Assembly (NCBI RefSeq): GCF_900107275.1 | Contig: NZ_FNPI01000006.1 | Location: forward strand, 124,001 to 188,000 | Direction: 5' to 3' | DNA: 64,000 nt | From: Evansella caseinilytica | Lineage (GTDB): Bacteria > Bacillota > Bacilli > Bacillales > Salisediminibacteriaceae | In this document: in pieces, positions 41,980 to 51,428 of the stretch | How positions within the stretch are numbered: the stretch's first letter is position 1 | Layout: the number at the start of each line of letters is the position of its first letter | The notes under the pieces: model-generated | Database searches by the model: none | Seen by the model: only the letters and a program-made list of their open reading frames with translations | Told to the model about the DNA's origin: nothing | Position numbers and translations under genes: made by a program

Positions 41980-43152
41980 ATGCGTAAATTAGTCATGTTC
42001 AAAAACGCTGTTCTATTTGCTGAGGAGGGCTGGATAGAAGAGCCGTTCGTGGAAATAGAAGGGAAGCGCATAAAAAGCTACGGTAAAATCAATGACCTTG
42101 AAATGGAAAGAAGACATTCTGCGGAATGCTATGAATACGATGAGCGTGTTTATATTGTGCCGGGATTTATTGATATTCATATTCACGGTGCTGGAAATGG
42201 AGACGCCATGGATGGCACCGACGAAGCGTTGCAGTTAATTCAAAGCACCCTTCCGGCAGAAGGAACAACCGCTTTTTTAGCGACAACGATCACTCAGTCA
42301 GTGGCACAGAAACGGACGGCACTAAGTAAAATAAAGGAAGTTATGTCGCGACAAAGCAAAGCCGGGGCACAAATCGTCGGCGTCCATTTAGAAGGACCGT
42401 TTATCTCGGCGAAACGCGCAGGGGCACAGCCGCTTCAGCATATACGAAAACCGAAGCTGTCCTTGTTTCATGAATTCCAGGAAGCGGCAGCGGACGCAAT
42501 TAAACTCGTTACCCTTGCACCGGAAGAAGAGAACGGGCTGGAGCTGGTACGTGAGCTGAAAAAAACGGGAGTCGTTGCTTCGATTGGTCATTCCGACGCC
42601 ACTTATGAACAAGTAGTGGAAGCGTTGAAAGCGGGAGTAACACATGCGACTCACCTTTTTAACGGGATGCGCGGTATCCATCATCGGGATATCGGTGTCG
42701 CGGGAGGCGTTTTGTTGCACAAGGAGTTAACGGCTGAGCTGATTGTTGACGGTATACATGTCTCGCCGGCAATGGTTCGGCTTGTTTATCAAACGAAAGG
42801 AGCAGACGGTATTATCATCATAACAGACAGTCTGCGGGCGAAAGGCTTGACAGATGGTGTGTATCAGCTTGGCGGTCAGGATGTCACAGTGAAAAATAAT
42901 CGCGCTGTCTTACAGGATGGAACCCTTGCCGGAAGTATTATTAAAATGAATAACGCTGTTCGAAACATGATGACCTTCTCTGGGTGTTCCTTTGAAGAAG
43001 CGGTTCAAATGGCGACAAGCAATCCAGCTGCCAAAATTGGTATAGACGACCATAAAGGTTCAATCAAAGCTGGAAAGGATGCTGATTTTGTTGTCGTCGA
43101 CAAAGACGTTCAGGTGAAACAAACCTTTATTTTAGGAAAAAGAGTGTTCTAG
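41980..43152 (+). CDS. nagA: N-acetylglucosamine-6-phosphate deacetylase
   Basis: 390 residues, amidohydrolase TIM barrel. IDIHIHGAGNGD is the metal-binding HxH, HLEGPF carries the catalytic Glu region, GHSDATYEQ and HLFNGMRGIHHR the further His ligands, and ITDSLRAKG the conserved Asp. It converts GlcNAc-6-P to GlcN-6-P and acetate. GAAGGAAA precedes the ATG. nagB follows after 57 bases. Together with NagB it feeds amino sugars, for instance from cell-wall turnover or chitin, into glycolysis. Confidence 0.93.
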   Translation: MRKLVMFKNAVLFAEEGWIEEPFVEIEGKRIKSYGKINDLEMERRHSAECYEYDERVYIVPGFIDIHIHGAGNGDAMDGTDEALQLIQSTLPAEGTTAFLATTITQSVAQKRTALSKIKEVMSRQSKAGAQIVGVHLEGPFISAKRAGAQPLQHIRKPKLSLFHEFQEAAADAIKLVTLAPEEENGLELVRELKKTGVVASIGHSDATYEQVVEALKAGVTHATHLFNGMRGIHHRDIGVAGGVLLHKELTAELIVDGIHVSPAMVRLVYQTKGADGIIIITDSLRAKGLTDGVYQLGGQDVTVKNNRAVLQDGTLAGSIIKMNNAVRNMMTFSGCSFEEAVQMATSNPAAKIGIDDHKGSIKAGKDADFVVVDKDVQVKQTFILGKRVF

Positions 43153-43209
43153 CGGTTGTTCAACAAGACAGATGAACACGCACGATCAGGAAAAAAAGAG
43201 GTGACAAGG

Positions 43210-43965
43210 ATGAATATAATAAAAGTAACCGATTACCAGGAAATGAGTAAAACAGCAGCAGCGCTTGTAGCGGAAGAGATGATGAATAAGAAAATCAGCG
43301 TGCTTGGCTTGGCTACAGGCGGGACGCCGTTCGGTACTTATCAGCAGTTAATCGAGCTTGTTAAAGCCGGTGAAATATCTTTTGCAACTACTCATACCGT
43401 GAATCTGGACGAATATGTTGGTCTTGCGAACGATCACCCGGACAGCTACCACCAATATATGTACGAGAATTTTTTTAAGCACATTGACATCCCGGTGGAG
43501 CAGACGCATCTTCCGAATGGAGATGCGGACAATCTCCAGCAAGAATGCCTTCGGTATGAAAGCATCCTTGAGGAATTGGGCGGCGTGGATTTACAGCTTC
43601 TTGGCATTGGCGAAAACGGACACATCGGTTTCAACGAGCCGGGAACTTCTTTTGACAGTAAGACGCATATTGTAGATCTGGAAGATTCAACACGCAAAGC
43701 GAACGCCCGTTTTTTTGACAAAGGGGAACCCGTGCCGGCACAGGCTGTTACAATGGGAATTCAAACGATCATGAACAGTAAAAAAATCGTGCTGCTTGCT
43801 TCGGGAATCAAGAAGGCCGAGGCGATTGCCAGGCTCCTTCAAGGGGAAGTGTCGGAGGCATGCCCGGCAACCGTGTTAAAAAGACATCCCCATTTAACAC
43901 TGATCGCGGATGAAGCTGCATTAAGCCTGGCAATGGCAGGAAAAGCGGACAAAGGGAATATTTAA
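43210..43965 (+). CDS. nagB: Glucosamine-6-phosphate deaminase
   Basis: 251 residues. LGLATGGTPFGTYQQL is the phosphate loop; VNLDEYVGL, GIGENGHIGFNEPG and the following His hold the catalytic residues (Asp, Asp/Glu, His). It turns GlcN-6-P into Fru-6-P and ammonia. The ATG follows GAGGTGACAAGG. It is the last gene of nagR-nagA-nagB; a family B-type repeat begins directly at the stop codon and its hairpin acts as a terminator. Confidence 0.94.
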   Translation: MNIIKVTDYQEMSKTAAALVAEEMMNKKISVLGLATGGTPFGTYQQLIELVKAGEISFATTHTVNLDEYVGLANDHPDSYHQYMYENFFKHIDIPVEQTHLPNGDADNLQQECLRYESILEELGGVDLQLLGIGENGHIGFNEPGTSFDSKTHIVDLEDSTRKANARFFDKGEPVPAQAVTMGIQTIMNSKKIVLLASGIKKAEAIARLLQGEVSEACPATVLKRHPHLTLIADEAALSLAMAGKADKGNI

Positions 43966-44203
43966 GTGTTAGTTCAAAAAGATCGTTTATTATCTTTTTG
44001 AACTAACACAATGCAACAAGCCATACTTCACTAAGAAGCTACGAGCTGTCTCATAGTGCCATCGCGCGCGATGGCACTGTGCAATACTGGCAGAGGAAGA
44101 GACAATGAGTGGAGCCGATGTCCTCTTTCCATGCCAGCTAAGAGTGGTTTTCTCGTAGATGGCGCATAGAGCGGAACCATTGCCTTTTTGCACACGCTCT
44201 TTA
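43966..44203. repeat. Modular family B repeat, copy B5
   Basis: About 238 bp. Left hairpin GTTAGTTCAAAAAGAT / ATCTTTTTGAACTAAC, then GAGCTGTCTC, the palindrome CATCGCGCGCGATG, and GGCAGAGGAAGAGACAATGAG, ending in ACCATTGCCTTTTTGCAC. It corresponds to the first module of copy B1 with the end hairpin of the family C copies, showing the two families exchange parts. Confidence 0.85.
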
Positions 44204-44290
44204 AGAATCCGTAATTTCGTGCGAAAAGTTGTCACGAAACAGTTCACAATTTTGTCGGCGTTTGAATAGACGGTTAGATCTTTTTCGTGT

Positions 44291-44430
44291 CATGTTCAAA
44301 AACAAGGACGAACGAGGGGCAAGCAGGTCAAGGTGCGGAAGTCCCGAGCAGCGGGACCGCATCATATGGTAACGAACGTAGCAGTAGAGGGGCCGCACAG
44401 CAACGGGATTTCCGGCGTTGTATGTTTGTC
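44291..44430. repeat. Degenerate family A repeat, copy A4
   Basis: TGTTCAAAAACAAGGACG at the left, then GAGCAGCGGGACCGC and AACGAACGTAGCAG in the core. The right end is eroded. The gap 44431-44800 otherwise holds CGAAGCC / GGCTTCG (44649-44669), a small hairpin, and AAGCAAGCGCTTATTT at 44589, a weak match to a CcpA cre site. Confidence 0.45.
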
Positions 44431-44804
44431 CCCCCTTCCCTCTTACTAGATATCCTCATAAAGCGCCGGAATCGTGCCGGAAGAGAAGTGAAGTGGCCGC
44501 TAAGTGTCCCGAAAGCGTCGGAATTGGGATAGGATTCCGGAATTGAAACCGCGTTCTGCCACAAAAGCATAGGAATCTGAATGAAAAAAGCAAGCGCTTA
44601 TTTTAGTATTTAGGTTGGCAAAGCATTTGTTTGTGTTGTTCATCGTTTTCGAAGCCTGTTTCGGCTTCGATTAGTATATCATGATGCTTCCCCGGCGGCA
44701 GCGACCTCTGGATAGTTTATACTTATTTCGACCGCTGTCTTTTTTTATTCACAAAAACTTAATTAAATTTATTAATAAAGTCTTTTCCAAAATAAATTCT
44801 CTGT

Positions 44805-44847
44805 TATAATAAAATTAGATTGATCTAAAGATAAGAAATCTAATTTT
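44805..44847 (+). promoter_or_regulatory. gal promoter -10 and nested operator palindromes
   Basis: TATAAT (44805-44810) is followed at once by AAAATTAGAT (44811-44820), which is repeated inverted as ATCTAATTTT (44838-44847). Within it TTAGAT-TG-ATCTAA is a second palindrome. The position over the start site suits a repressor; the ROK-type regulator at 49103 at the end of the gal cluster is the obvious candidate. Confidence 0.5.
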
Positions 44848-44887
44848 AAGAAAAGCAACGATTTGATATGAAAAAAACACTAAAGTG

Positions 44888-45021
44888 CGTGTTCAAAAAG
44901 GAGGCAATAACAAGTAATAAGATAAGTCAACGTAAGATATACTCAAGCCGAAGGGCGTAAAAAAGCGTAACGCAGCGATAAGCGTTACATGTGATGTTCC
45001 CGGATTTTTTGAACATCCTCT
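44888..45021. repeat. Family A repeat, copy A5 (variant core)
   Basis: GTGTTCAAAAAGGAGG at the left and CCCGGATTTTTTGAACATCC at the right are well kept, but the core is replaced by an AT-richer one with GCGTAACGC/AGCGTTAC pairing. It lies in the galK leader, between the putative promoter and the gene, so it is transcribed with the operon. Confidence 0.75.
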
Positions 45022-45059
45022 AAATGAAAAAATCGCTTTTTACTTAAGGAGGACAGAAA

Positions 45060-46244
45060 ATGCAGCAGAAGTTAAGTAAAATATTTAATAAAGTTTTTGG
45101 AGAAGGAGCTACCCCGGCAAGCGGGGACACTCTGGAGTACTTTTTTGCTCCGGGACGGGTAAACTTAATCGGTGAACATACGGATTATAACGGTGGATTT
45201 GTGTTTCCTTGTGCGCTGAGCGTCGGCACTTATATGGTCGTACGCAAGCGGGGAGATGACGTTATTCGAGTGTATTCGGAGAACTTTCCGGAAGCAGGAA
45301 CAGTAGTTTTTTCACTGAATGATCTGGAGAAAAACGACGAGCACGACTGGGCCAACTATCCTAAAGGAGTTATCGACACAATGAGAAAGCATGGCTTTCA
45401 AGGTATTCACGGATTCGATGCTGTCTTCTTCGGCAATATTCCAAATGGTGCCGGGTTATCGTCTTCTGCCTCTATAGAACTTGTAACCGCTGTCGCGTGG
45501 GATGAACTGAACGGCTTTTCCGTTGACAGAGTGGAATTGATAAAAATGTGTCAGGAAGCAGAAAATCAGTATATCGGTGTCAATTGTGGAGTGATGGATC
45601 AGTTTGCGATTGGGAAAGGCAGAGCGGAACACGCGATCCTGCTTGATTGCAATTCGCTCGAGTATGAATATGCTCCTGTCGAACTCGACGGAGTGAAACT
45701 TGTGATTGCGAATACGAATAAACGCCGCGGACTGGCAGATTCCAAATACAATGAACGGCGGTCGGAATGTGAAGAAGCGCTGCACGATTTACAGACAGTT
45801 GCTAATTTGAGCTACTTATGCGAGTTGACACCGGAGGAATTTGACAATGTCGAAAACATCATTAAAAATCCGGTTGCGAGAAAACGAGCAAAGCATGCCA
45901 TCTATGAGCATGATCGTACAAAGCGGGCGGCGAGAAAATTGAAGGAAAAGGATGTCGTTGCCTTCGGAAAACTCATGAATGAATCGCATGTATCATTAAA
46001 AGAGGATTACGAAGTCACAGGTGAGCATTTGGATGCGTTGGTGGAAGCCGCCTGGAAGGAAGAAGCGGTCCTCGGGGCAAGAATGACTGGTGCTGGCTTC
46101 GGTGGCTGCACGGTTAATTTGATTCGAGAAGGTAACTTAGTTGAAGTGCTCGGACGTATCCGCCAGCGCTATGAAGCCGCCGTCGGATTGACTCCGGAAT
46201 TTTATATCGTCGAAATCGGCACCGGAGCACAAAAATTACCCTAA
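45060..46244 (+). CDS. galK: Galactokinase
   Basis: 394 residues, GHMP kinase. GRVNLIGEHTDYNGGFVFP is the galactokinase signature, PNGAGLSSSASIEL the ATP loop, and ARMTGAGFGGCT the third GHMP motif. It phosphorylates alpha-galactose at C1, the first committed Leloir step. TAAGGAGGAC precedes the ATG. galE follows after a 203-base gap that contains a family A repeat, and galT after that. Confidence 0.96.
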   Translation: MQQKLSKIFNKVFGEGATPASGDTLEYFFAPGRVNLIGEHTDYNGGFVFPCALSVGTYMVVRKRGDDVIRVYSENFPEAGTVVFSLNDLEKNDEHDWANYPKGVIDTMRKHGFQGIHGFDAVFFGNIPNGAGLSSSASIELVTAVAWDELNGFSVDRVELIKMCQEAENQYIGVNCGVMDQFAIGKGRAEHAILLDCNSLEYEYAPVELDGVKLVIANTNKRRGLADSKYNERRSECEEALHDLQTVANLSYLCELTPEEFDNVENIIKNPVARKRAKHAIYEHDRTKRAARKLKEKDVVAFGKLMNESHVSLKEDYEVTGEHLDALVEAAWKEEAVLGARMTGAGFGGCTVNLIREGNLVEVLGRIRQRYEAAVGLTPEFYIVEIGTGAQKLP

Positions 46245-46272
46245 TGGGGTTGTTTGAACAACCTCAAAAAAT

Positions 46273-46428
46273 ACGTGTTCAAAAAGGAGGAGACAACAGC
46301 GGCAAGAAGGTCGAGGCGCGGCAGCCTCGAGCAGCGGAGCGTACACGAAAACGTACGTGAGCAGCGGAGGGGCAACGCGGGCGTTGAGATTCGCAGGCGC
46401 TGTATCCCGGACTTTTTGACTATCTTCT
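46273..46428. repeat. Family A repeat, copy A6
   Basis: GTGTTCAAAAAGGAGGAG at the left, CGAGCAGCGGAGCGTACAC and ACGTACGTGAGCAGCGGAG as a fold-back core, CCCGGACTTTTTGA at the right. It lies between galK and galE, inside the operon, and ends 20 bases before the galE start. One of the best-preserved copies. Confidence 0.85.
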
Positions 46429-46447
46429 TAAAGAAGGAGTGGAGAAA

Positions 46448-47437
46448 ATGGCAGTATTAGTATGCGGCGGAGCAGGATATATCGGGAGTCACGGAGTAGC
46501 AGATTTATTGGAACGCGGTGAACAGGTCGTTGTAGTGGACAACTTGCAGACGGGGCATAAGGACGCTGTTTTGGAACGGGCAAAGCTGTATGTCGGTGAC
46601 TTGCGGGATGAGGTCGTCCTCGATCGCGTATTTCAGGAAAACGCCATTGAAGCAGTCGTCCATTTTGCCGCGGATTCCCTCGTCGGCGTAAGCATGGAAG
46701 ACCCGCTGCAATACTACGACAACAATGTCTACGGAGCGCTATGCTTGTTGAAAAAAATGAAGGAATACGATGTGAAACGGATTGTTTTTTCCTCCACGGC
46801 GGCAACGTACGGAGAGCCGAAGACAGTTCCGATTGAAGAAACAAACGAAACGAAGCCGACCAATCCTTACGGGGAAACGAAGCTCGCGATTGAAAAAATG
46901 TTGAAATGGTGCGAACGGGCGTATGGAATTAAGCATGTGGTTCTGCGGTATTTCAACGTAGCCGGCGCACATCCCGTCCATGATATTGGTGAAGATCACC
47001 AACCGGAAACCCATTTGATTCCGATTGTGATCCAGGCAGCTCTCGGGCAGCGCGAATCAATCAAAGTATTCGGCGACGATTACCCGACGGCGGACGGCAC
47101 ATGCATTCGCGATTACATTCATGTGTCCGACTTGATACAAGCGCATTTGCTGGCGCTTGATTATTTAAAAAACGGCGGTGAAAGCGACGTGTTCAATCTC
47201 GGCAACGGCAGCGGCTTCAGCGTCAGACAAGTGATCGAAACGGTGGAAAAGGTAACAGGGGAGGCGATTCCACAGGAAACCGCGCCAAGAAGAGCGGGAG
47301 ATCCCGCGGTATTAATTGCCTCCTCCGTTAAAGCGGCGAAGGTTCTTGGCTGGACGCCGGAATACACCAGATTGGAAGACATTGTGGCAAGCGCCTGGAA
47401 ATGGCACCAAAAACATCCGGATGGTTACAGCCGGTAA
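46448..47437 (+). CDS. galE: UDP-glucose 4-epimerase
   Basis: 329 residues, extended short-chain dehydrogenase. NAD loop GGAGYIGSHG, the catalytic STAATYGEP Ser/Thr region and the Tyr-x-x-x-Lys pair in NPYGETKLAIE are present. It interconverts UDP-galactose and UDP-glucose, closing the Leloir cycle and supplying UDP-galactose for envelope polymers. GAAGGAGTGG precedes the ATG. Confidence 0.95.
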   Translation: MAVLVCGGAGYIGSHGVADLLERGEQVVVVDNLQTGHKDAVLERAKLYVGDLRDEVVLDRVFQENAIEAVVHFAADSLVGVSMEDPLQYYDNNVYGALCLLKKMKEYDVKRIVFSSTAATYGEPKTVPIEETNETKPTNPYGETKLAIEKMLKWCERAYGIKHVVLRYFNVAGAHPVHDIGEDHQPETHLIPIVIQAALGQRESIKVFGDDYPTADGTCIRDYIHVSDLIQAHLLALDYLKNGGESDVFNLGNGSGFSVRQVIETVEKVTGEAIPQETAPRRAGDPAVLIASSVKAAKVLGWTPEYTRLEDIVASAWKWHQKHPDGYSR

Positions 47438-47490
47438 GGCAACGAGCCGGCAGACAGCGCAGATGGAACAACGGCATTTGGAGGGGTTCG

Positions 47491-49014
47491 ATGAAAAAAA
47501 CAATTGATGCACTCATTAATCAATTGCTTCAGTATGGTCTGGAAAAAAACTTGATCACGCTCGCGGATATCGATTACTGCCGCAATCTGATCATGGCCCA
47601 GCTGCAATTGCATGAGATTGACACGGAGGCGGCGGCATTTCAAGAGGCCGGTAGTGTCAGCGATCCATCCGACATTCTAAACCCGATGCTGGATTGGGCG
47701 TATGAGAACGGGAGGCTGGAAAACAACACGGTCACAGAACGAGATTTACTTGATACAAAAATTATCGCCTGCTTCATTGCAAGGCCGACGGAAATCATCC
47801 GGCAATTTACTGAGATTGAACAGCAGCAGGGACCGGAAGCTGCAACCCAATGGTTTTATGAATTCAGCAAAAACAGCCACTATATCCGGCAGGATCGCAT
47901 CAGAAAAAACGTGAGCTGGACTGCGCCAACAGAATACGGCGAGCTGGAAATCACCATTAATTTATCAAAGCCGGAGAAAGACCCGAAGGAAATTGCCGCG
48001 GCGAAGCAGGCGGAGCAATCCAATTACCCGCTATGCCTGCTATGTAAAGAAAACGAGGGGTATGCCGGCCGGTTGAATCATCCGGCACGACAAAACTTGC
48101 GGACGATTCCGTTGCAACTGAATGAGGAGGAGTGGCGGTTGCAGTTTTCCCCTTACGTTTATTACCATGAGCATGCGATTATTTTTTCAGCAAAACACAA
48201 GCCGATGAAAATATCCGCACTGACGTTTAAAAGGCTGCTGGATGTCGTGGAGCGATTTCCTCATTATTTCGTCGGGTCCAATGCGGATTTGCCGATTGTC
48301 GGCGGCTCTATTTTAACGCATGATCATTACCAGGGAGGCTTTCATGAATTCCCGATGGCTGTTGCCGGGGAAACAGTCTGCGAGGTGCCTGCGCTTTCCG
48401 GAGTGCGCGTCGGCAAAGTGAAGTGGCCGATGTCCGTTCTCCGAATCACAGGCAAGGAGAAAGAGCAGGTCATCACAGCGGCGGAGCATATTCGAAAAAA
48501 ATGGCAAACGTACAGCGATCCTTCCGTGGAAATCATCGCCTTTACAGGGGAGACGCCGCATAATACCGTAACGCCGATTGCGAGAATGAAGGACGGACAG
48601 TTTCAACTGGATATCGTCCTGCGGAACAATCGGACGAACGATGAGCATCCGGATGGTATATTTCATCCCCATGCCGAAGTGCATCCTATTAAACGGGAGA
48701 ACATCGGCTTGATCGAAGTGATGGGGCTGGCCGTTTTTCCGGGGCGGCTGGTGGAGGAAATGAAGCTGACAGAGCAAGCGATGCTGTCAAATAATATGGA
48801 AAAAGCGTTTGAAGAAAATGAAAAAATCCGTAAGCATAAACAATGGGCGGAAAAAATTGTTGCTTCTTATGAAAACCTCTCGCGAGAAAATTGTGCAGAA
48901 ATTTTACGGACGGAGCTGGGCAAAACCTTTGCAGTTATTTTGGAGCATGCCGGAGTGTTCAAGCGGGACGACGAAGGTCAGGCTGCTTTTGACCGCTTTA
49001 TTCACAGCCTGTAA
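47491..49014 (+). CDS. galT: Galactose-1-phosphate uridylyltransferase, class II
   Basis: 507 residues, the long Gram-positive type of GalT. FSPYVYYHEHAIIF and GGSILTHDHYQGG are the conserved blocks; the latter holds the nucleophile-region histidines. It swaps UMP from UDP-glucose to galactose-1-P. GGAGGGG lies seven bases before ATG 47491. It starts 53 bases after the galE stop; the gal cluster is followed by a ROK regulator 88 bases downstream. Confidence 0.93.
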   Translation: MKKTIDALINQLLQYGLEKNLITLADIDYCRNLIMAQLQLHEIDTEAAAFQEAGSVSDPSDILNPMLDWAYENGRLENNTVTERDLLDTKIIACFIARPTEIIRQFTEIEQQQGPEAATQWFYEFSKNSHYIRQDRIRKNVSWTAPTEYGELEITINLSKPEKDPKEIAAAKQAEQSNYPLCLLCKENEGYAGRLNHPARQNLRTIPLQLNEEEWRLQFSPYVYYHEHAIIFSAKHKPMKISALTFKRLLDVVERFPHYFVGSNADLPIVGGSILTHDHYQGGFHEFPMAVAGETVCEVPALSGVRVGKVKWPMSVLRITGKEKEQVITAAEHIRKKWQTYSDPSVEIIAFTGETPHNTVTPIARMKDGQFQLDIVLRNNRTNDEHPDGIFHPHAEVHPIKRENIGLIEVMGLAVFPGRLVEEMKLTEQAMLSNNMEKAFEENEKIRKHKQWAEKIVASYENLSRENCAEILRTELGKTFAVILEHAGVFKRDDEGQAAFDRFIHSL

Positions 49015-49102
49015 GCGGCTGAGTTAACAAACAGGTGAAAAGACGATAAAATAACACTCAGCAGCATGTCTGATAGATGCAGGAAGGAGAGAACGCAATG
49101 TC

Positions 49103-50323
49103 ATGGCTTCACAATTAACCGGGAGCTTTCAGCTGATGAAATCCCTGAATCGCTCTTTAGTATTGAATACCATTCGTATTCACGAATCGATCTCCCGCTC
49201 CGAGATAGCAAAAAAGACGAAGCTGACACCGCCCACTGTCACAAATATCGTCAATGAACTGTTAAAGGAAAGCTTGGTAGTTGAAAAGGAGCCTGGTGTT
49301 TCCAGCGGTGGACGCAAGCCGATTTTACTTACGATCAATTCCGGAAGCCGCTGTGTCATCGGTATTGATGTGGGAGTGAAAAAAATCAGGTGCGCCCTTT
49401 CTGATTTGAACGGCCGGCTGATTATCAAGAAGCTGGAAACAATACCTACCCAACTGACAAAAGCGCTCTTTCTTACCTGTTTGAAAAACATCCTCACTGA
49501 TTTTTTGCAGGAAATCGGGGCAATGCGAGAAAAGGTCATCGGCATCGGCATTGCCATGCACGGCATTGTTGACAGCGAGGCTGGCATTTCCTTGTTTGCC
49601 CCCTCCCTGATGCTGGAAAACATTCCCGTAAAAGCGGAGCTGGAAGCAGCGTTCGGGCTTCCCGTCCGAATTGAAAATGATGCCAAAGCGTTGGCGATTG
49701 GAGAAAAGTGGTTTGGAAACGGCAAGGAAGTCAATGATTTGATTACGATAAACATCGGGGAAGGAATTGGCGCCGGAGTGATTTTAAACAATCGTTTATA
49801 TCACGGACAGGACAGCCTCGCAGGGGAGATCGGCCATACCATCATCGACTTGGACGGACCTCGATGTTCCTGTGGAAACTTCGGTTGTTTTCAGACATTG
49901 GCGTCGGGGCAGGCATTGCGGGAGCGGGCGCTGAAAGAAATTTCTCTCGGACAGAAAACGATGCTGCTGGAAAAAGCAGCAGGTGACCTGGAGACAATTG
50001 ACGGGCAAATGATTTATGATTGTGCGTTGGCGGGAGATGCCTTATCCATTCAGGTGCTGCATCAGACAGCGAGGTACATCGGCGTCGGCATCGTAAATAT
50101 GATCCACTTTTTAAATCCCTCCCTTGTTATTATCGGCGGCGGTGTATCCAAAGCGAAGGAGTTTATTTTGGAGCCGATCCGGGAAGTGGTTGAACGAAAG
50201 GCGCTTACCCAGAAAGCGAAGCAGTCTGACGTGATTATTTCCGCTTTAGGGGAAGAGGGATCGCTGATTGGTGCGGTCACACTTGTGCTTGCGGAGCTGT
50301 TTGCCACCGATTACCCGGATTGA
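49103..50323 (+). CDS. ROK-family transcriptional repressor (XylR/NagC type)
   Basis: 406 residues. N-terminal winged helix about 15-75 (SRSEIAKKTKLTPPTVTNIV), then a ROK sugar-kinase-like domain about 80-395 with the zinc motif RCSCGNFGCFQTLASG and AGEIGHTIID. ROK repressors bind a sugar and leave DNA. Lying directly after galT, it most likely controls the gal genes; the palindromes at 44811 are a candidate site. ATG 49103 with AGGAAGGAGAG upstream. A terminator-like hairpin follows at 50398. Confidence 0.87.
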   Translation: MASQLTGSFQLMKSLNRSLVLNTIRIHESISRSEIAKKTKLTPPTVTNIVNELLKESLVVEKEPGVSSGGRKPILLTINSGSRCVIGIDVGVKKIRCALSDLNGRLIIKKLETIPTQLTKALFLTCLKNILTDFLQEIGAMREKVIGIGIAMHGIVDSEAGISLFAPSLMLENIPVKAELEAAFGLPVRIENDAKALAIGEKWFGNGKEVNDLITINIGEGIGAGVILNNRLYHGQDSLAGEIGHTIIDLDGPRCSCGNFGCFQTLASGQALRERALKEISLGQKTMLLEKAAGDLETIDGQMIYDCALAGDALSIQVLHQTARYIGVGIVNMIHFLNPSLVIIGGGVSKAKEFILEPIREVVERKALTQKAKQSDVIISALGEEGSLIGAVTLVLAELFATDYPD

Positions 50324-50397
50324 TAACGGGCGAACTGACTACAGACTCAGCTTGTTAGGATTGACACTCGATGTTGAATATACAGGTAAGAAACGGC

Positions 50398-50449
50398 GAT
50401 ACACATGGATTTCGCGCGGGATGCGGAGTCGATGTGTATTTTTTTGACT
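50398..50449 (+). terminator. Rho-independent terminator
   Basis: ATACACAT / ATGTGTAT outer arms followed by TTTTTTT. The remaining gap 50450-50880 shows no convincing gene; a 78-codon frame at 50614 has no ribosome binding site. Confidence 0.65.
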
Positions 50450-50880
50450 GGTTGTTTTCTAAAAAATAACGAAGAGATTGACCAGTGTATGAACATCCTC
50501 TTTTAGCGATTGGTACGTTAACAAAAGCAAATGCTTGATTCACCACCCTTCGTCATGAAGATATGTAACATCAACACAGCCGGGTGACAAATAAATTTGT
50601 CCATTAGGGCTGATTGATTTTTAAAAACGGCAAAGTTTACGCTGGCAGCAATTGTTTTCTACATACTTTGGGCGACGATTGTGCGATTTATTTTTCAAGC
50701 TGCTCCTCCATCAACGAAAATAGCTGCGGTTTGCACAGGATAAACATGATAAAAATACCGGCGTCAAGGAATATCTCATGCTACTCACATTCGGCAAATT
50801 GCAGTAAAATGTGTTTAGAAGTGTTTCAACAGAAAGAATGCTGTGGCTAACTTGCGGGGATTGGGAAAGGGGAAAGAATT

Positions 50881-51330
50881 ATGAAGGAACTGGCAGTGGT
50901 GTTAGTGGTTTTATCCGTCATTTCATTGAAGTCCTGCAACGAGGCTCCAAGTCATGAAGAGGTGGAACTCAAGCTGTTGCCGAGCTATGTGGATGGCGTG
51001 CTATACTTAACGCCGGTAATATCCTACTTAGGTGACGGCGCGGCCACTTGCTGGTACAGTGATGCTGTCGCGTGGATTGAGAAAGTAACGGATGAAAACG
51101 GCACGGTCATTTATGAGCAGGAAGCTTTGGAAAACTCGGGTGAACACAGGTCAGTTATCACGGACGAGGATAACCTCCCCGGATTAACTGCCGAGATCAA
51201 GGCAGAGCCTGGAATGTATGAAGTGTGGCTCAATGCTGATTATTATTTGGAGGAAGGTGAGCAGTTGGAAGAAATGCCGGAAAAAAGGTATTCCCACAAA
51301 ATAAAGCAAAAAATCGAAGTCAAAAAGTAA
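50881..51330 (+). CDS. Putative secreted lipoprotein of unknown function
   Basis: 149 residues. The N-terminal 20 residues are hydrophobic and end in SLKSC, an imperfect lipobox, so lipid attachment is likely but not certain. The mature part is acidic and beta-rich (VDGVLYLTPVISYLGDG, GMYEVWLNADYYLEEGE), like small immunoglobulin-type extracytoplasmic domains. The family is not recognised. AAAGGGGAAAG precedes the ATG. Confidence 0.6.
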   Translation: MKELAVVLVVLSVISLKSCNEAPSHEEVELKLLPSYVDGVLYLTPVISYLGDGAATCWYSDAVAWIEKVTDENGTVIYEQEALENSGEHRSVITDEDNLPGLTAEIKAEPGMYEVWLNADYYLEEGEQLEEMPEKRYSHKIKQKIEVKK

Positions 51331-51428
51331 AAATCCATGATTTATCGGGAATTTTCTCATTCTGAAACCGGATCCGCCTGCTCATACGTATAACATGGAT
51401 AGAATAATGATGAAAGGATGAGAAGAAT

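Noticed and set aside
44589-44604. CcpA cre site upstream of the gal genes
   Set aside because: Only the AAGCGCTT core fits; several consensus positions are wrong and it lies over 200 bases before the likely promoter.
50614-50850. 78-codon Cys-containing frame
   Set aside because: No ribosome binding site and no conserved-looking pattern; the region looks non-coding.
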